DNA of 64,000 nt from Clostridium sp. D33t1_170424_F3 (GTDB taxonomy: Bacteria > Bacillota > Clostridia > Oscillospirales > Acutalibacteraceae): positions 124,001 through 188,000 of the forward strand of contig NZ_JADPEG010000002.1 in the NCBI RefSeq assembly GCF_015667585.1, in the 5' to 3' direction. This document shows, piece by piece, positions 53,447 through 62,302 of the stretch. The position numbers and the translations under genes were made by a program. Positions within the stretch are counted from its first letter, which is position 1. Every line of letters starts with the position of its first letter. The notes under the pieces were generated by a model, which made no database searches, had not been told where the DNA came from, and worked only from the letters and a program-made list of their open reading frames with translations.

Positions 53447-53647
53447 ATGATTGTTTTTAATAAACTCTGGGACACAATGAAGGCAAAAGGCATATCGACG
53501 TACGTATTGAGGGAAGAATACAATGTAGAAAGCCGGACAATTCGGCGGCTTCGAGCAAATCAAAACGTTACAACAGATACGCTTAACAAGTTGTGTAAAA
53601 TTCTGGATTGTGAACTTTGCGATGTGGCGGAATATATATCTGAATAG
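53447..53647 (+). CDS. Small XRE/Cro-like regulator
   Basis: The 66-residue product is a minimal Cro/C1 helix-turn-helix protein: KLWDTMKAKGISTYVLREE, NVESRTIRRLRANQNVTT, LNKLCKILDCELCDVAEYI. Such single-domain forms are typical of mobile-element or stand-alone repressors. GAGGGAAG precedes the ATG. The region is AT rich compared with its neighbours. CCTCATA/TATGAGG half-sites (about 53402-53440) upstream may be its operator. Confidence 0.75.
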   Translation: MIVFNKLWDTMKAKGISTYVLREEYNVESRTIRRLRANQNVTTDTLNKLCKILDCELCDVAEYISE

Positions 53648-53663
53648 AATAACTTAAATAAAA

Positions 53664-53690
53664 AAATCCTGCTAAAGCTTAGCAGGATTT
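53664..53690. terminator. Terminator of the small XRE gene
   Basis: AAATCCTGCTAA / TTAGCAGGATTT stem with tiny loop, preceded by an A run and followed by TTTTTTATT. Confidence 0.88.
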
Positions 53691-53726
53691 TTTATTTATA
53701 AAACAATATTTAAGCTCCGCCGGCAA

Positions 53727-53822
53727 TGAAAAGCACGCCGCCCTCCCTGAGCCACTCAGGCATATGAGGAGTAGGGGGGCGTGAGTCGAAGTACCCCGGA
53801 GCCCACTCTCGCGCCCCCTAAA
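53727..53822. ncRNA. Structured non-coding segment with two competing hairpins
   Basis: The GGGGGGCGTGAG block (about 53776-53787) can pair either with CACGCCGCCCTCC upstream (with a small inner CTGAG/CTCAG stem) or with ACTCTCGCGCCCCC downstream. The two folds exclude each other, as in attenuators. No gene fits here; a 17-codon minus-strand frame lacks a ribosome site. Strand and function are unknown. Confidence 0.35.
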
Positions 53823-53875
53823 AAACCAATTGACACGCACAGGAAATAGACTAGCGGAAAACTGCCACTGTTTAC

Positions 53876-54068
53876 CGCCGAAGGCGCGTCAGACGTTGCA
53901 CGTCCTTTTGCTTACTTTTGTGGCAAGACGGACACGCAGTGTCTGACGCGCCTCCGGCGATGTTCTAAACAACAATCGCCGGAGGCATGAAAGACGTTGT
54001 ACGTCCGTTCTCTGCGGAGAACGACAAAGGGCCCTGCCCTTTGATCCCGCCACCTTTTAGAAAGGTGG
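53876..54068. repeat. Mosaic of inverted and direct repeats downstream of nagA
   Basis: A 19-base inverted repeat (53876-53894 with 53941-53959, one mismatch) brackets a GACGTTGCACGTC palindrome. A second, diverged copy of the left half (CGCCGGAGGC ... GACGTTGTACGTC) begins near 53976, about 100 bases on. Two perfect small hairpins follow: CAAAGGGC/GCCCTTTG (54025-54043) and CCACCTTT/AAAGGTGG (54050-54068). The last may serve nagA as a weak terminator. The pattern resembles a dispersed intergenic repeat; I see no other copy in this window. Confidence 0.6.
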
Positions 54069-54085
54069 ATAAACGCGTTTTAATC

Positions 54086-55234
54086 TCAAGCCTTTGCCGA
54101 CCGCAGGTCAACCGCAATTTTACCACGGGCAATGACCATTTGAATCTTCAAATCTTTATCCAACACCACCAGGTCGGCGCGTTTCCCCACCTTGATACTG
54201 CCGATCTCGCCATCCTCATGGATCGCGCGCGCCGGATTGATGGTCGCGCTTTTGATTACCTGCTTAAACGGTACACCGAAATTGACCAGGTTACAGACTT
54301 CCTGATGAATATTTGTTGTCGAACCGGCAATTGTGCCGTCCTTCAGCCGGGCCTGTCCATCCTTGACATAGACCGTCTGACCGCCCAGCTCCGAGATACC
54401 GTCCGGCTCCCCGGCCGCACGCATGGAATCGCTGACGATAATGGAACGGTCCTCTCCCAACTGGCGGAACGTGATGCGCAGCACAGCGGGATTGATATGG
54501 AAGCCGTCGCAGATGATCTCCGCATGCACACGCTCGTCGTCAAACACCGCACCGACCACACCGGGATTGCGGTGCGTCATGCCGCTCATGGCGTTATACA
54601 GATGCGTCGCATGAGTGATGCCCAGATTGAACGCATGCTTTGCCTGCTCGTAGTCGGCGTCCGTATGCGCAATGGAAACCGTACAGAGCTTGCTGGCCTT
54701 CTTAATAAAGTCGTCCGCTCCCTCGCACTCCGGCGCAATATCGACCAGCTTGATAATACCGCCGCAGCCATCATAGAGCGTTTTAAACTCATTCCAATCT
54801 GGGTTACGGACATGCTCGCCCTTTTGCGCGCCCTTCTTATTAATGGAAATGAAAGGGCCTTCCATGTTCACACCGGCTATCGCCGCGCCAAACGGGCGGT
54901 CGTCCATACAAGCCTTGACCGTCGCCAGCGCCTCGGCAATCTCCTCATGGGAAACTGTCATCGTCGTCGGGCAGAAGGATGTGACGCCCTTCGTGACCAA
55001 ATGCCCCGCCATCTTGGCAAGGCCCGCCGTGGAAGCATCGCAGGTGTCCGCCCCAACACAGGCGTGGATGTGGATGTCGACAAAGCCCGGTACCACACAG
55101 CACCCGCTCAGGTCCAGCTCTTCCTCCCCGCTCAGGTCGGGCGCAATATCCGCAATGCGGTCTCCCTCCACTGACAGGCAGGCATCCACCAACGTAAATG
55201 TATCGTCCATAATTTGTGCATTCTTCAAAATCAC
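54086..55234 (-). CDS. nagA: N-acetylglucosamine-6-phosphate deacetylase
   Basis: The 382-residue amidohydrolase removes acetate from GlcNAc-6-phosphate, feeding amino-sugar catabolism and cell-wall recycling. It has the metal motif PGFVDIHIHACVGADT, NMEGPFI, SIAHTDADYEQA, THLYNAMSGMTHRNPG and the catalytic Asp in IVSDSMRAAG. The start is taken at GTG 55234 with GAGGTGA five bases upstream; a GTG three codons earlier is inside that site. No nagB or PTS gene is adjacent. Its presence fits amino-sugar release by secreted glycosidases, but this is a housekeeping gene in many Firmicutes. Confidence 0.95.
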   Translation of the reverse strand: MILKNAQIMDDTFTLVDACLSVEGDRIADIAPDLSGEEELDLSGCCVVPGFVDIHIHACVGADTCDASTAGLAKMAGHLVTKGVTSFCPTTMTVSHEEIAEALATVKACMDDRPFGAAIAGVNMEGPFISINKKGAQKGEHVRNPDWNEFKTLYDGCGGIIKLVDIAPECEGADDFIKKASKLCTVSIAHTDADYEQAKHAFNLGITHATHLYNAMSGMTHRNPGVVGAVFDDERVHAEIICDGFHINPAVLRITFRQLGEDRSIIVSDSMRAAGEPDGISELGGQTVYVKDGQARLKDGTIAGSTTNIHQEVCNLVNFGVPFKQVIKSATINPARAIHEDGEIGSIKVGKRADLVVLDKDLKIQMVIARGKIAVDLRSAKA

Positions 55235-55268
55235 AGCAATCACCTCAATTTAGTTCTATAGTATCTTC

Positions 55269-55297
55269 ATTATAGCGGAAAGGCTCTGCCGATACAA
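55269..55297 (-). promoter_or_regulatory. SigA-type promoter of nagA
   Basis: -35 TTGTAT (55292-55297) and perfect -10 TATAAT (55269-55274) on the minus strand, 17-base spacer, ~35 bases before the start codon. Confidence 0.65.
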
Positions 55298-55359
55298 CTC
55301 ATAAAAGCTGGAATTCCAAAAGAATACACAATCCGACACCTGCGCGATAAGAAAAGACA

Positions 55360-55395
55360 AAAAGAAGGCGGGCCAATCGACCCGCCTTCTTTTTT
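55360..55395 (-). terminator. Terminator of the leucine-rich-repeat gene
   Basis: AAGAAGGCGGG pairs with CCCGCCTTCTT across an 8-base loop; A and T runs flank both sides. It starts 14 bases after the stop codon on the minus strand. Confidence 0.9.
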
Positions 55396-55408
55396 ATCCA
55401 AATAATGA

Positions 55409-56989
55409 TCAGCCGTAGGCAATCTGCCCTTCACAATGGAGGACGACTTTGGAATCACCGGGCATTTGAGTGTAAAGTCCTGTCTTTTCACCCTTGTTTC
55501 CGATTGCCCACACCCGATAGGAATACACATTGCCATTCTTGCCCAAATACTGGGTCTTGAAAACCTTGCCGTTGCCGACCGTAAAGCTCGGCGCGTTATT
55601 GGTGCCGGTCACCGTCATCTGGACGTCATAGTAGCTTCCCTTGTAAACACCAAAGTTCACACTCGGATTGCAGAACGCCGAACCATTCGGGGAAGTCGAA
55701 ACCGTCACCGGGAAAGAAGCGACATAAGCGCCGCTCGTAATTGTAATCGTAGCTGTTCCAGCGGATTTGCCCTGAATCTGATACAGGTATGCGTTGGTGT
55801 AACTCCCCTTCAGATCGGAACGGTTGGAACGGTCCGCCTGGAACTTCACCGCCACCACATTCGGGTTGCTGCTGGTACAGGTTGGCGTTGTAGAAGAATT
55901 TACTCTGGCGAGCGGATAATACACATTACCCACATTAAAGGAATAGGAGCTGGTATCCAGAGAGAGCACGCCGGAATTGGTAGTACCCCCACCGCTGCCG
56001 ACTGTAACGGTCATCGTCGCAGCAGCCAAACCGGAAGAAGTAACTGTCAATGTAGCGGAACCCGCGGAAACGCCCCGAACTGTAACGGTGGAGCCGCTCT
56101 GGGTTACGCTGACCGCGCTGGAATTGGAAGATACGCTGTAGCTTCCGTTCGTCGGGTTGGTAACCGTAAAGCTGTTTGTCGCGCCGACTGCAACGCTCAG
56201 AGAGCTGACGCTCAAACGAACCGCCGCGCTGTAGGAATTGCCGAGATTGACAAAGTCAATGTCGTACTCTTTAGCATATTTCTCTGCGGCGGAACCGGCA
56301 TAGCCCTTAATCGTGATAAAGTCCTCAAAGGCGTCATATCCGATGCGGGTAACATTCGGCGGAATTGTAATTTCGTCCAGCTCGTCACAACCTGCAAAAG
56401 CGCTGTCTCCAATGCTGGTCACCGCACTGCCGATGGTAACAGAACGCAAGTCACTGCATCCCTCAAAAGTGTTGTCTAAAATTTTTGTTAAACTTGAGGG
56501 CAGTGTAACGGAACGCAGGGAAGAACAGCCGCTGAACGCTTCCAAACCAATTTTCGTTATACTGTTTGCAAAAGTTACAGATGTCATTTCGTCCGCATCT
56601 GCAAAGGCGCGTTCTCCGATCTCCTTAACGCCCTCCTCCATGGAAATTCTTTTAATATCCGTGCCTTCAAAGGCTCCATCTGCAACAAGATCGATGCTAT
56701 CAGGCAAGTAAATATTCTTACCGCTACCACCGTTTTCTAAAACGCTGCCATCACCTTTGCCGATTCGAGTAATTGTTCTGCTTCCAATTTTGTTCGGAAT
56801 TGAAATGGATGATTTGGAATGATAGTACTCTCCATCGTCATCAATACTGACCACCGTGTATTTGCTATCAATTCTTTCCACATCATAAGCATCGTCTATC
56901 TTTGCAGCATAAGCAACCGTGCTGGTGAACGCCGTAACTGTCAATAAAGCGGACAGCGCCAACGACAGCAGTTTTTTTGCTCTTCTCAT
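55409..56989 (-). CDS. Secreted BspA-like leucine-rich-repeat protein with the shared terminal domain
   Basis: The 526-residue protein starts at ATG 56989 (AAGGAGAGG upstream) with a Sec signal peptide (MRRAKKLLSLALSALLTV...AYAA). About five BspA/LRR_5-type repeats (110-230: LVADGAFEGTDIKRISM, IGERAFADADEMTSVTF, IGLEAFSGCSSLRSVTL) are followed by two BIG2-like Ig domains (250-330 and 345-430). The C-terminal ~95 residues are a diverged copy of the terminal domain on the four giant glycosidases ([43 protein letters not shown]). The first conserved Cys is absent from its usual place, but another Cys appears ~18 residues earlier. BspA-like repeats often mediate adhesion; the role here is unproven. 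Confidence 0.85.
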   Translation of the reverse strand: MRRAKKLLSLALSALLTVTAFTSTVAYAAKIDDAYDVERIDSKYTVVSIDDDGEYYHSKSSISIPNKIGSRTITRIGKGDGSVLENGGSGKNIYLPDSIDLVADGAFEGTDIKRISMEEGVKEIGERAFADADEMTSVTFANSITKIGLEAFSGCSSLRSVTLPSSLTKILDNTFEGCSDLRSVTIGSAVTSIGDSAFAGCDELDEITIPPNVTRIGYDAFEDFITIKGYAGSAAEKYAKEYDIDFVNLGNSYSAAVRLSVSSLSVAVGATNSFTVTNPTNGSYSVSSNSSAVSVTQSGSTVTVRGVSAGSATLTVTSSGLAAATMTVTVGSGGGTTNSGVLSLDTSSYSFNVGNVYYPLARVNSSTTPTCTSSNPNVVAVKFQADRSNRSDLKGSYTNAYLYQIQGKSAGTATITITSGAYVASFPVTVSTSPNGSAFCNPSVNFGVYKGSYYDVQMTVTGTNNAPSFTVGNGKVFKTQYLGKNGNVYSYRVWAIGNKGEKTGLYTQMPGDSKVVLHCEGQIAYG

Positions 56990-57045
56990 ACTTTCCTCTC
57001 CTTGTCTAAAATGTTTCATAGGTTTTATCTGTTTTGGTAAATCCT

Positions 57046-57074
57046 ATTATACCGTAGCACGTCAAATTATGCAA
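57046..57074 (-). promoter_or_regulatory. SigA-type promoter of the leucine-rich-repeat gene
   Basis: -35 TTGCAT (57069-57074), perfect -10 TATAAT (57046-57051), 17-base spacer on the minus strand; ~57 bases to the ATG. Confidence 0.7.
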
Positions 57075-57170
57075 GGTTTCAGGCGGTTACACTTGTGTAA
57101 TTTGCACTGGTAATATCTGTCTTGTTCGTCATCAAATTGAAAACGCTTTGTAATAACTTTTTGGCAACAT

Positions 57171-57200
57171 AAAAAAGCCCTGCACAAACCGTGCAGGGCT
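57171..57200 (-). terminator. Terminator of the ribosomal/rpoA operon
   Basis: AGCCCTGCAC pairs with GTGCAGGGCT around five bases; on the minus strand it is followed by TTTTT. It lies 18 bases after rplQ and closes the large ribosomal operon. Confidence 0.92.
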
Positions 57201-57217
57201 TCACTATGCAATCCCGA

Positions 57218-57559
57218 TTAGATCAGCTCAATAATCGCCATTTCCGCAGCGTCGCCGCGGCGCGGTCCAAGCTTCGTGATGCGGGTATAGCCGCCGTTGC
57301 GGTCCGCATACTTCGGGGCAATCTCTGTAAACAGCTTGTTTGTTACCGCTTCCTTCGTAACGAAGCCCATAACAAGGCGCTTGCTGTGCAGATCGTTTGT
57401 CTTTGCAATTGTAATCATCTTCTCTGCCAGGGAGCGGACTTCCTTCGCGCGGGTGACGGTTGTCTCGATCTTGCCGTTTTCAAGCAGGAACGTAACCATC
57501 GCGCGCAGCATAGCAGTTCTATGGCTGGTTGCTCTTCCGAGTTTTCTGGTTCCGGGCAT
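57218..57559 (-). CDS. rplQ: 50S ribosomal protein L17
   Basis: The 113-residue product is L17: [20 protein letters not shown] at the N-terminus, [18 protein letters not shown] and the C-terminal [14 protein letters not shown]. It is the last gene of the operon, 33 bases after rpoA, as in most Firmicutes. Confidence 0.98.
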   Translation of the reverse strand: MPGTRKLGRATSHRTAMLRAMVTFLLENGKIETTVTRAKEVRSLAEKMITIAKTNDLHSKRLVMGFVTKEAVTNKLFTEIAPKYADRNGGYTRITKLGPRRGDAAEMAIIELI

Positions 57560-57592
57560 CGAATATCACTCCTTTACCTTTGGCTGCAAGGC

Positions 57593-58546
57593 TCATTCGT
57601 CTTCCTTGCGCAGATTAAAGCCGAGAGAGGCCAGTTTCCACACGACCTCTTCCAGGGACTTGCGTCCCAGATTGCGCACCTTCATCATGTCTTCCTCAGA
57701 CTTGTTGATGAGGTCCTCAACCGTATTGATTCCAGCACGCTTGAGGCAGTTAAAGGAACGCACAGAGAGATCCAGCTCTTCGATGGTCATCTCCAGCACC
57801 TTTTCCTTGCCCTTGTCGTCCTTCTCCACCATAATCTCCGTGCTGCTGCCCTTGTCGGACAGGTTGACAAAGAGGTTTAGGTGCTCGGTCAGGACTCTGG
57901 CGGCCAAAGAGACCGCTTCCTGCGCACTGATCACGCCATTGGTCCAAACCTCGAGCGTCAGCTTATCAAAATCGATGCGCTGGCCCACGCGGGTCGGTTC
58001 CACGTTGAAGTTCACTTTATAAACAGGAGTGTAAATAGAATCAACCGGAAGTTCGCCGATCACGCCTGCGGGCATATTCTGCTTGTTCCGCTCGGCGGGG
58101 ACGTATCCGCGGCCCTTGTCCAAGGTCAGTTCCATATACAGCTTCGCGCCCTCTCCCAGGGTTGCAATGTGCATTTCCGGGTTCAGGATCTCAACCTCGC
58201 TGTCGCACTTGATAGAGTCGGCCGTGACCTCGCACGGACCCTCTGCACAGATTTCCACTGTTTTCGGGCCGTCACAATGAAGCTTCGCGGTCAATCCTTT
58301 GATGTTCAGCACGATCTCGGTGACATCTTCCTTGACGCCGGGAACGGTGGAAAACTCATGCAGCACACCGTCTATTTTAATAGAGGTGACTGCAACGCCC
58401 GGTAGGGAAGACAACAGCACACGGCGCAGGCTGTTGCCCAACGTTGTGCCGAAGCCGCGCTCGAGCGGTTCCACTACAAATTTACCGTAAGTTCCGTCGT
58501 TACTCAGGACTTCTGTTTCAATTCTTGGCTTCTCAATCTCGATCAT
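57593..58546 (-). CDS. rpoA: DNA-directed RNA polymerase subunit alpha
   Basis: The 317-residue product has the alpha N-terminal dimerisation domain ([36 protein letters not shown]) and the C-terminal DNA/activator-binding domain (about 245-310: [34 protein letters not shown]). It nucleates RNA polymerase assembly. It lies between rpsD and rplQ. Confidence 0.98.
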   Translation of the reverse strand: MIEIEKPRIETEVLSNDGTYGKFVVEPLERGFGTTLGNSLRRVLLSSLPGVAVTSIKIDGVLHEFSTVPGVKEDVTEIVLNIKGLTAKLHCDGPKTVEICAEGPCEVTADSIKCDSEVEILNPEMHIATLGEGAKLYMELTLDKGRGYVPAERNKQNMPAGVIGELPVDSIYTPVYKVNFNVEPTRVGQRIDFDKLTLEVWTNGVISAQEAVSLAARVLTEHLNLFVNLSDKGSSTEIMVEKDDKGKEKVLEMTIEELDLSVRSFNCLKRAGINTVEDLINKSEEDMMKVRNLGRKSLEEVVWKLASLGFNLRKEDE

Positions 58547-58618
58547 TAGCGACCCTCCTTGACATAAAGCGGATGATTCTGTCTGCCATCCTGTTAATGA
58601 TGCTGTTAGGCAACGGCA

Positions 58619-59239
58619 TTACTTGGAGTACAACTCAACGATGAGGGTCTCATCGACGTCGAGGTCGATCTCCTCACGAGTCGGCAGCGCTAAAATCTTG
58701 GCTTCCAGGGTTTCGCCGTTTACATCAAGCCACTTCGGGACAAGGCGGTTCTGTTCCAGCACAGCCTTGATCTTGGCGCTCTGACGGCTCTTTTCGCGGA
58801 TCGCAATGACCTGGCCCGGCTTTACGAGGTAGGACGGAATGTCCACTCTTCTGCCGTCCACGTTGAAGTGGCCGTGCACCACGAGCTGGCGGGCTTCCGC
58901 TCTGGAAGACGCCCAGCCGAGGCGGTAGATGATGTTATCGAGGCGGCTTTCCAGGATGGTGAGCAGCTCGTCGCCGGTCTTGCCCTCTCTCTTGGTCGCC
59001 ATCTCGTAGTAATCGTGGAACTGGCCTTCCAGAACGCCGTAGTAGCGTCTGGTCATCTGCTTCGCACGCAGCTGCAGGCCGTATTCGGACGTCTTTTTGC
59101 GGCCCTGGCCGTGCTGGCCAGGCGCATATGCTCTGCGCGTGATCGCGCATTTATCTGTGTAGCAGCGCGCGCCCTTCAGGAACAGCTTCTGGCCCTCGCG
59201 GCGGCAGAGCTTGCACACAGCATCAGTATATCTTGCCAT
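58619..59239 (-). CDS. rpsD: 30S ribosomal protein S4 (zinc-binding form)
   Basis: The 206-residue product shows [20 protein letters not shown] with the zinc-binding pairs C-x2-C and C-x-x-x-x-C (CYTDKC), the C+ type of S4. The S4 RNA-binding domain ([39 protein letters not shown]) follows. In many bacteria S4 represses its own operon. It is encoded in the usual rpsM-rpsK-rpsD-rpoA order. Confidence 0.98.
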   Translation of the reverse strand: MARYTDAVCKLCRREGQKLFLKGARCYTDKCAITRRAYAPGQHGQGRKKTSEYGLQLRAKQMTRRYYGVLEGQFHDYYEMATKREGKTGDELLTILESRLDNIIYRLGWASSRAEARQLVVHGHFNVDGRRVDIPSYLVKPGQVIAIREKSRQSAKIKAVLEQNRLVPKWLDVNGETLEAKILALPTREEIDLDVDETLIVELYSK

Positions 59240-59272
59240 AATATGGTTGCACCTCCTGTAATCGGTTTTTGA

Positions 59273-59680
59273 TTAGACGCGTCTTCTCTTCGGAGGACGG
59301 CATCCATTGTGGGGGATCGGGGTAACGTCTTTAATCATGCTGACTTCGAGCCCCGCGCCCTGCAGCGCGCGGATCGCCGCCTCACGGCCGGCGCCCGGTC
59401 CCTTAACAAAAACCTCTACTGTCTTCATACCGTGCTCCATCGCAGCTTTCGCAGCGGTCTCCGCAGCGGTCTGCGCGGCAAACGGGGTGGACTTTCTGGA
59501 GCCTCTGAAGCCCAGCTCACCGGAGCTCGCCCAGGAGATCGCGTTGCCCTGGGTGTCGGTGATGGTCACGATTGTGTTATTAAAGGTGGACTGGATATGA
59601 GCAGCTCCACGGTCAATATTCTTGCGTTCACGGCGTCTGCGAACGGTGGTTCCTTTTTTAGCGCCCTTCTGTGCTGCCAT
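59273..59680 (-). CDS. rpsK: 30S ribosomal protein S11
   Basis: The 135-residue product carries the S11 signatures [55 protein letters not shown] and the C-terminal [18 protein letters not shown]. The N-terminus is a basic extension. It lies 19 bases after rpsM. Confidence 0.98.
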   Translation of the reverse strand: MAAQKGAKKGTTVRRRRERKNIDRGAAHIQSTFNNTIVTITDTQGNAISWASSGELGFRGSRKSTPFAAQTAAETAAKAAMEHGMKTVEVFVKGPGAGREAAIRALQGAGLEVSMIKDVTPIPHNGCRPPKRRRV

Positions 59681-59699
59681 CTTTTAAATCCCTCCCTGC

Positions 59700-60068
59700 T
59701 TATTTCTTCTTGTTGGCCATGGTCTTTCTCGGACCTTTGCGGGTACGCGCATTGGTCTTGGAACGCTGGCCTCTTACCGGCAAGCCCTTGCGGTGACGGA
59801 TTCCGCGATAGCAACCGATTTCAATCAGTCTCTTGATATCGAACGCAACGTCGCGGCGAAGATCGCCTTCTACGCGGCAGTTCTTATCAATATATTCTCT
59901 CAGCTTGGATGCATCGTCTTCGGTGAGGTCTCTCACACGGATGTCCGGGTTTACGCCCGTCTCTTTGCAGATATCCGTGGCGGTCTTGCGGCCGATACCA
60001 AAAATATAGGTAAGAGCAATTTCGATGCGCTTATCTCTGGGCAGATCAATACCTGCTATACGCGCCAT
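59700..60068 (-). CDS. rpsM: 30S ribosomal protein S13
   Basis: The 122-residue product begins [20 protein letters not shown] and continues with [20 protein letters not shown], the helix-two-turn-helix region, and [25 protein letters not shown], all S13 hallmarks. The 153 bases between it and rpmJ hold a GGGGGA/TCCCCC pair and a CCCGCC/GGCGGG hairpin but no gene. Confidence 0.98.
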   Translation of the reverse strand: MARIAGIDLPRDKRIEIALTYIFGIGRKTATDICKETGVNPDIRVRDLTEDDASKLREYIDKNCRVEGDLRRDVAFDIKRLIEIGCYRGIRHRKGLPVRGQRSKTNARTRKGPRKTMANKKK

Positions 60069-60221
60069 ACTGGTTGCACCTCCAAATTAATCATTCAGTT
60101 TATAGGGGGAGTCCCCCAAAAGCGAAACGCGGCCGTACAAATTCATATCAATCCTGATACAAACCGTGCTGGCTTCGCGGTCCCCGCCAAAACCGGCGGG
60201 CCTTGATAAAAGCGGAAGCTT

Positions 60222-60335
60222 TTAACCCTGGCGCTGCTTATGCTTCGGGTTTTCACAGATAACCATGACTTTACCCTTGCGCTTGATGATCTTGCACTTC
60301 TCGCAAATTTTCTTTACAGAAGGTCTGACTTTCAT
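60222..60335 (-). CDS. rpmJ: 50S ribosomal protein L36
   Basis: This 37-residue protein reads [20 protein letters not shown] with a closing [13 protein letters not shown]. The zinc ligands C-x2-C ... C-x4-H show it is the zinc-binding form. ATG 60335 follows GGAGGGCGC. Position between infA and rpsM is standard. Confidence 0.97.
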   Translation of the reverse strand: MKVRPSVKKICEKCKIIKRKGKVMVICENPKHKQRQG

Positions 60336-60399
60336 TTGTGCGCCCTCCCTTAGTGAAGTCGTCTCGTTTACAACTGCGCCGGCTGAAAAAGCCCGCGCT

Positions 60400-60618
60400 T
60401 TATTTAGAACGCCATGTGATGCGGCCGCGGGTCAGATCGTAAGGCGAAAGCTCGATCGTCACCTTGTCGCCCGGCAGAATGCGGATGAAGTTCATCCGGA
60501 GCTTACCGGAGATATGCGCCAACACCTCATGGTGGTTTTGAAGCTCTACCTTAAACATTGCGTTAGGAAGCGCCTCGGTTACAATACCCTCAGTTTCAAT
60601 TACGTCCTGTTTCGACAT
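60400..60618 (-). CDS. infA: Translation initiation factor IF-1
   Basis: The 72-residue OB-fold protein shows [40 protein letters not shown] and [11 protein letters not shown], an almost canonical IF-1. It binds the 30S A site during initiation. Its start lies 19 bases inside the end of the KOW-protein gene, so the two are translationally coupled. Confidence 0.98.
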   Translation of the reverse strand: MSKQDVIETEGIVTEALPNAMFKVELQNHHEVLAHISGKLRMNFIRILPGDKVTIELSPYDLTRGRITWRSK

Positions 60619-60887
60619 ATCGTACCCTCCTCTTGTGGAAAACGGCCCTCCGTTTCAAATGACCGGAGAGCGCCTCGAATTTCACGGTTGGTTTGCAATG
60701 AACCCTCGTTCAGCACCGTTTTGGTTGCCAAAAGGTGTTTCAGCTTTTTCCGCTTGGGATGCTCCAGTCTGCGCCGCCTGCCGTCACAGATCACGGCCAT
60801 ATCGGCGTCAGCCTCCAGCACGGTGAAAAAGCCGCCTTTGTCGCGCCCCGCAAGAGCGCGGACAACGAGTCCTTTTTGAAAATCCAT
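60600..60887 (-). CDS. KOW-domain RNA-binding protein (L14e-like)
   Basis: The 95-residue product has an N-terminal KOW motif ([20 protein letters not shown]) and a basic stretch ([17 protein letters not shown]), matching the small L14e/L27e-like proteins found between map and infA in Firmicutes. Probably RNA or ribosome associated. AAAGGGGG lies five bases before the ATG, and the gene begins 12 bases after map. The C-terminal 30 residues look unconserved and overlap infA. Confidence 0.88.
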   Translation of the reverse strand: MDFQKGLVVRALAGRDKGGFFTVLEADADMAVICDGRRRRLEHPKRKKLKHLLATKTVLNEGSLQTNREIRGALRSFETEGRFPQEEGTICRNRT

Positions 60888-60899
60888 GGTATCCCCCTT

Positions 60900-61652
60900 T
60901 TATTCCGGCATGGTCATAATCACCGGTCCATCCGGGGTGATGGCGATGGTGTGCTCAAAGTGCGCGGAAAGTTTTCCATCGACGGTGACGGTCGTCCAAC
61001 CGTCCTGCAACGTCTTGACTTCCTTTACACCGGCGTTGATCATTGGTTCAATCGCAATGGTCATGCCTGGTAACAGGCGCACGCCTCTGCCGGGCGTGCC
61101 GTAATTGGGAACGCTGGGGTCTTCATGCAGTTTCGCGCCCACTCCGTGGCCGACAAAATCCCGTACCACCGAGTAACCGCGAGCCTCGACATACCGCTGC
61201 ACCGTACTGCCAATATCTCCGATGCGGGCGCCGGCCTGTGCGGCCTTGATGCCCTCGAAGAGGCTTTCGCGTGTCGCGTCCATAAGGCGCCGGGCTTCTT
61301 CGCTGACGCCCCCACAGGGGAACGTCCACGCGTTGTCGCCGTTGAATCCCTCATAAAAGGCGCCTGTGTCAATGCTGACAATGTCGCCCTGTTTGAGGAT
61401 GATGTCCTTACGGGGTATGCCGTGGATCACCACGTCGTTTACAGATATACATGCACTGCCCGGAAACCCGCCGTACCCGAGGAAGTTTGGCTTAGCGCCC
61501 TCTTCCTCGATTGCACGGCGGACGACACGGTCGATCTCCCAGGTGGAAACCCCGGGTTCGACCGCCTCGCCGGCCAGCTTCAGTGCCTTTGCAGAGATCC
61601 TGCACGCTTCCCGCATGATTGCGAGTTCGCGGCTGGTTTTCAGCACGATCAT
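60900..61652 (-). CDS. map: Methionine aminopeptidase, type I
   Basis: The 250-residue metallopeptidase removes N-terminal Met from new proteins. It shows NDVVIHGIP, the metal ligands in SIDTGAFYEGFNGDNAW (Asp/Asp), GHGVGAKLHEDP (His), TIAIEPM (Glu) and FEHTIAIT (Glu). The short type Ia form without an N-terminal extension. It begins two bases after the adk stop. Confidence 0.97.
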   Translation of the reverse strand: MIVLKTSRELAIMREACRISAKALKLAGEAVEPGVSTWEIDRVVRRAIEEEGAKPNFLGYGGFPGSACISVNDVVIHGIPRKDIILKQGDIVSIDTGAFYEGFNGDNAWTFPCGGVSEEARRLMDATRESLFEGIKAAQAGARIGDIGSTVQRYVEARGYSVVRDFVGHGVGAKLHEDPSVPNYGTPGRGVRLLPGMTIAIEPMINAGVKEVKTLQDGWTTVTVDGKLSAHFEHTIAITPDGPVIMTMPE

Positions 61653-61654
61653 GA

Positions 61655-62287
61655 TTACGCCTCTAACGCAGCAAGCGTCAGCTTGGTGGTATCCGCCACT
61701 TCCTCCTGGCCTTCCACGATGCAGAGCTTACCCTGCTTTTCGTAGTAGTCCTTCAGGGGCTCTGTCTGCTCGTGGTAGACATTGAGGCGTTCTTTCACTG
61801 TATCCGGATGGTCATCCTTGCGCTGAACGAGGGTGCCGCCGCATTTGCCGCATTTGCCTTCTTCCTCCGGCTTCTTGTAAAGCAGGTGGTAGCTGGCACC
61901 GCAGCTCTCGCAGACACGGCGTCCGGACATACGCTCCACGATCTTTTCATCGGCAACTTCAATATCGATGACTTTGTCGATGACGATGCCCATTTTGTCC
62001 AGAGCCTCGGCCTGGGGAATGGTACGCGGGAAACCGTCCAGTACGAAGCCGTTCTTGCAGTCATCCTTCGCCAAACGCTCCTGGATGATGCCGATCACGA
62101 CCTCGTCGGGCACGAGCTTGCCTGCATCCATGAAGGACTTTGCCTTCAGGCCCATCTCAGTGCCGCTCTTCAGCGCTTCACGGATAATGTTACCCGTGGA
62201 AATCGCGGGAATGTTCAAATGCTCACAGATCACTTCAGCCTGTGTGCCTTTACCGGCGCCGGGAGCGCCGAGAAGAATCAGATTCAT
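61655..62287 (-). CDS. adk: Adenylate kinase (zinc-binding LID)
   Basis: The 210-residue enzyme catalyses ATP + AMP to 2 ADP. The P-loop is GAPGAGKGTQA; the AMP site is STGNIIREALKSGTEMG and DGFPRTIPQA. The LID (about 125-160) carries four Cys (CESCGASYH and CGKCGG) that bind structural zinc, the Gram-positive form. Position between secY and map is standard. Confidence 0.98.
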   Translation of the reverse strand: MNLILLGAPGAGKGTQAEVICEHLNIPAISTGNIIREALKSGTEMGLKAKSFMDAGKLVPDEVVIGIIQERLAKDDCKNGFVLDGFPRTIPQAEALDKMGIVIDKVIDIEVADEKIVERMSGRRVCESCGASYHLLYKKPEEEGKCGKCGGTLVQRKDDHPDTVKERLNVYHEQTEPLKDYYEKQGKLCIVEGQEEVADTTKLTLAALEA

Positions 62288-62302
62288 ATGATTTCCTCCT
62301 TA

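Noticed and set aside
53697-53756. 17-codon minus-strand frame (MPEWLREGGVLF...)
   Set aside because: No ribosome site before the ATG; the segment is better explained by its inverted repeats.
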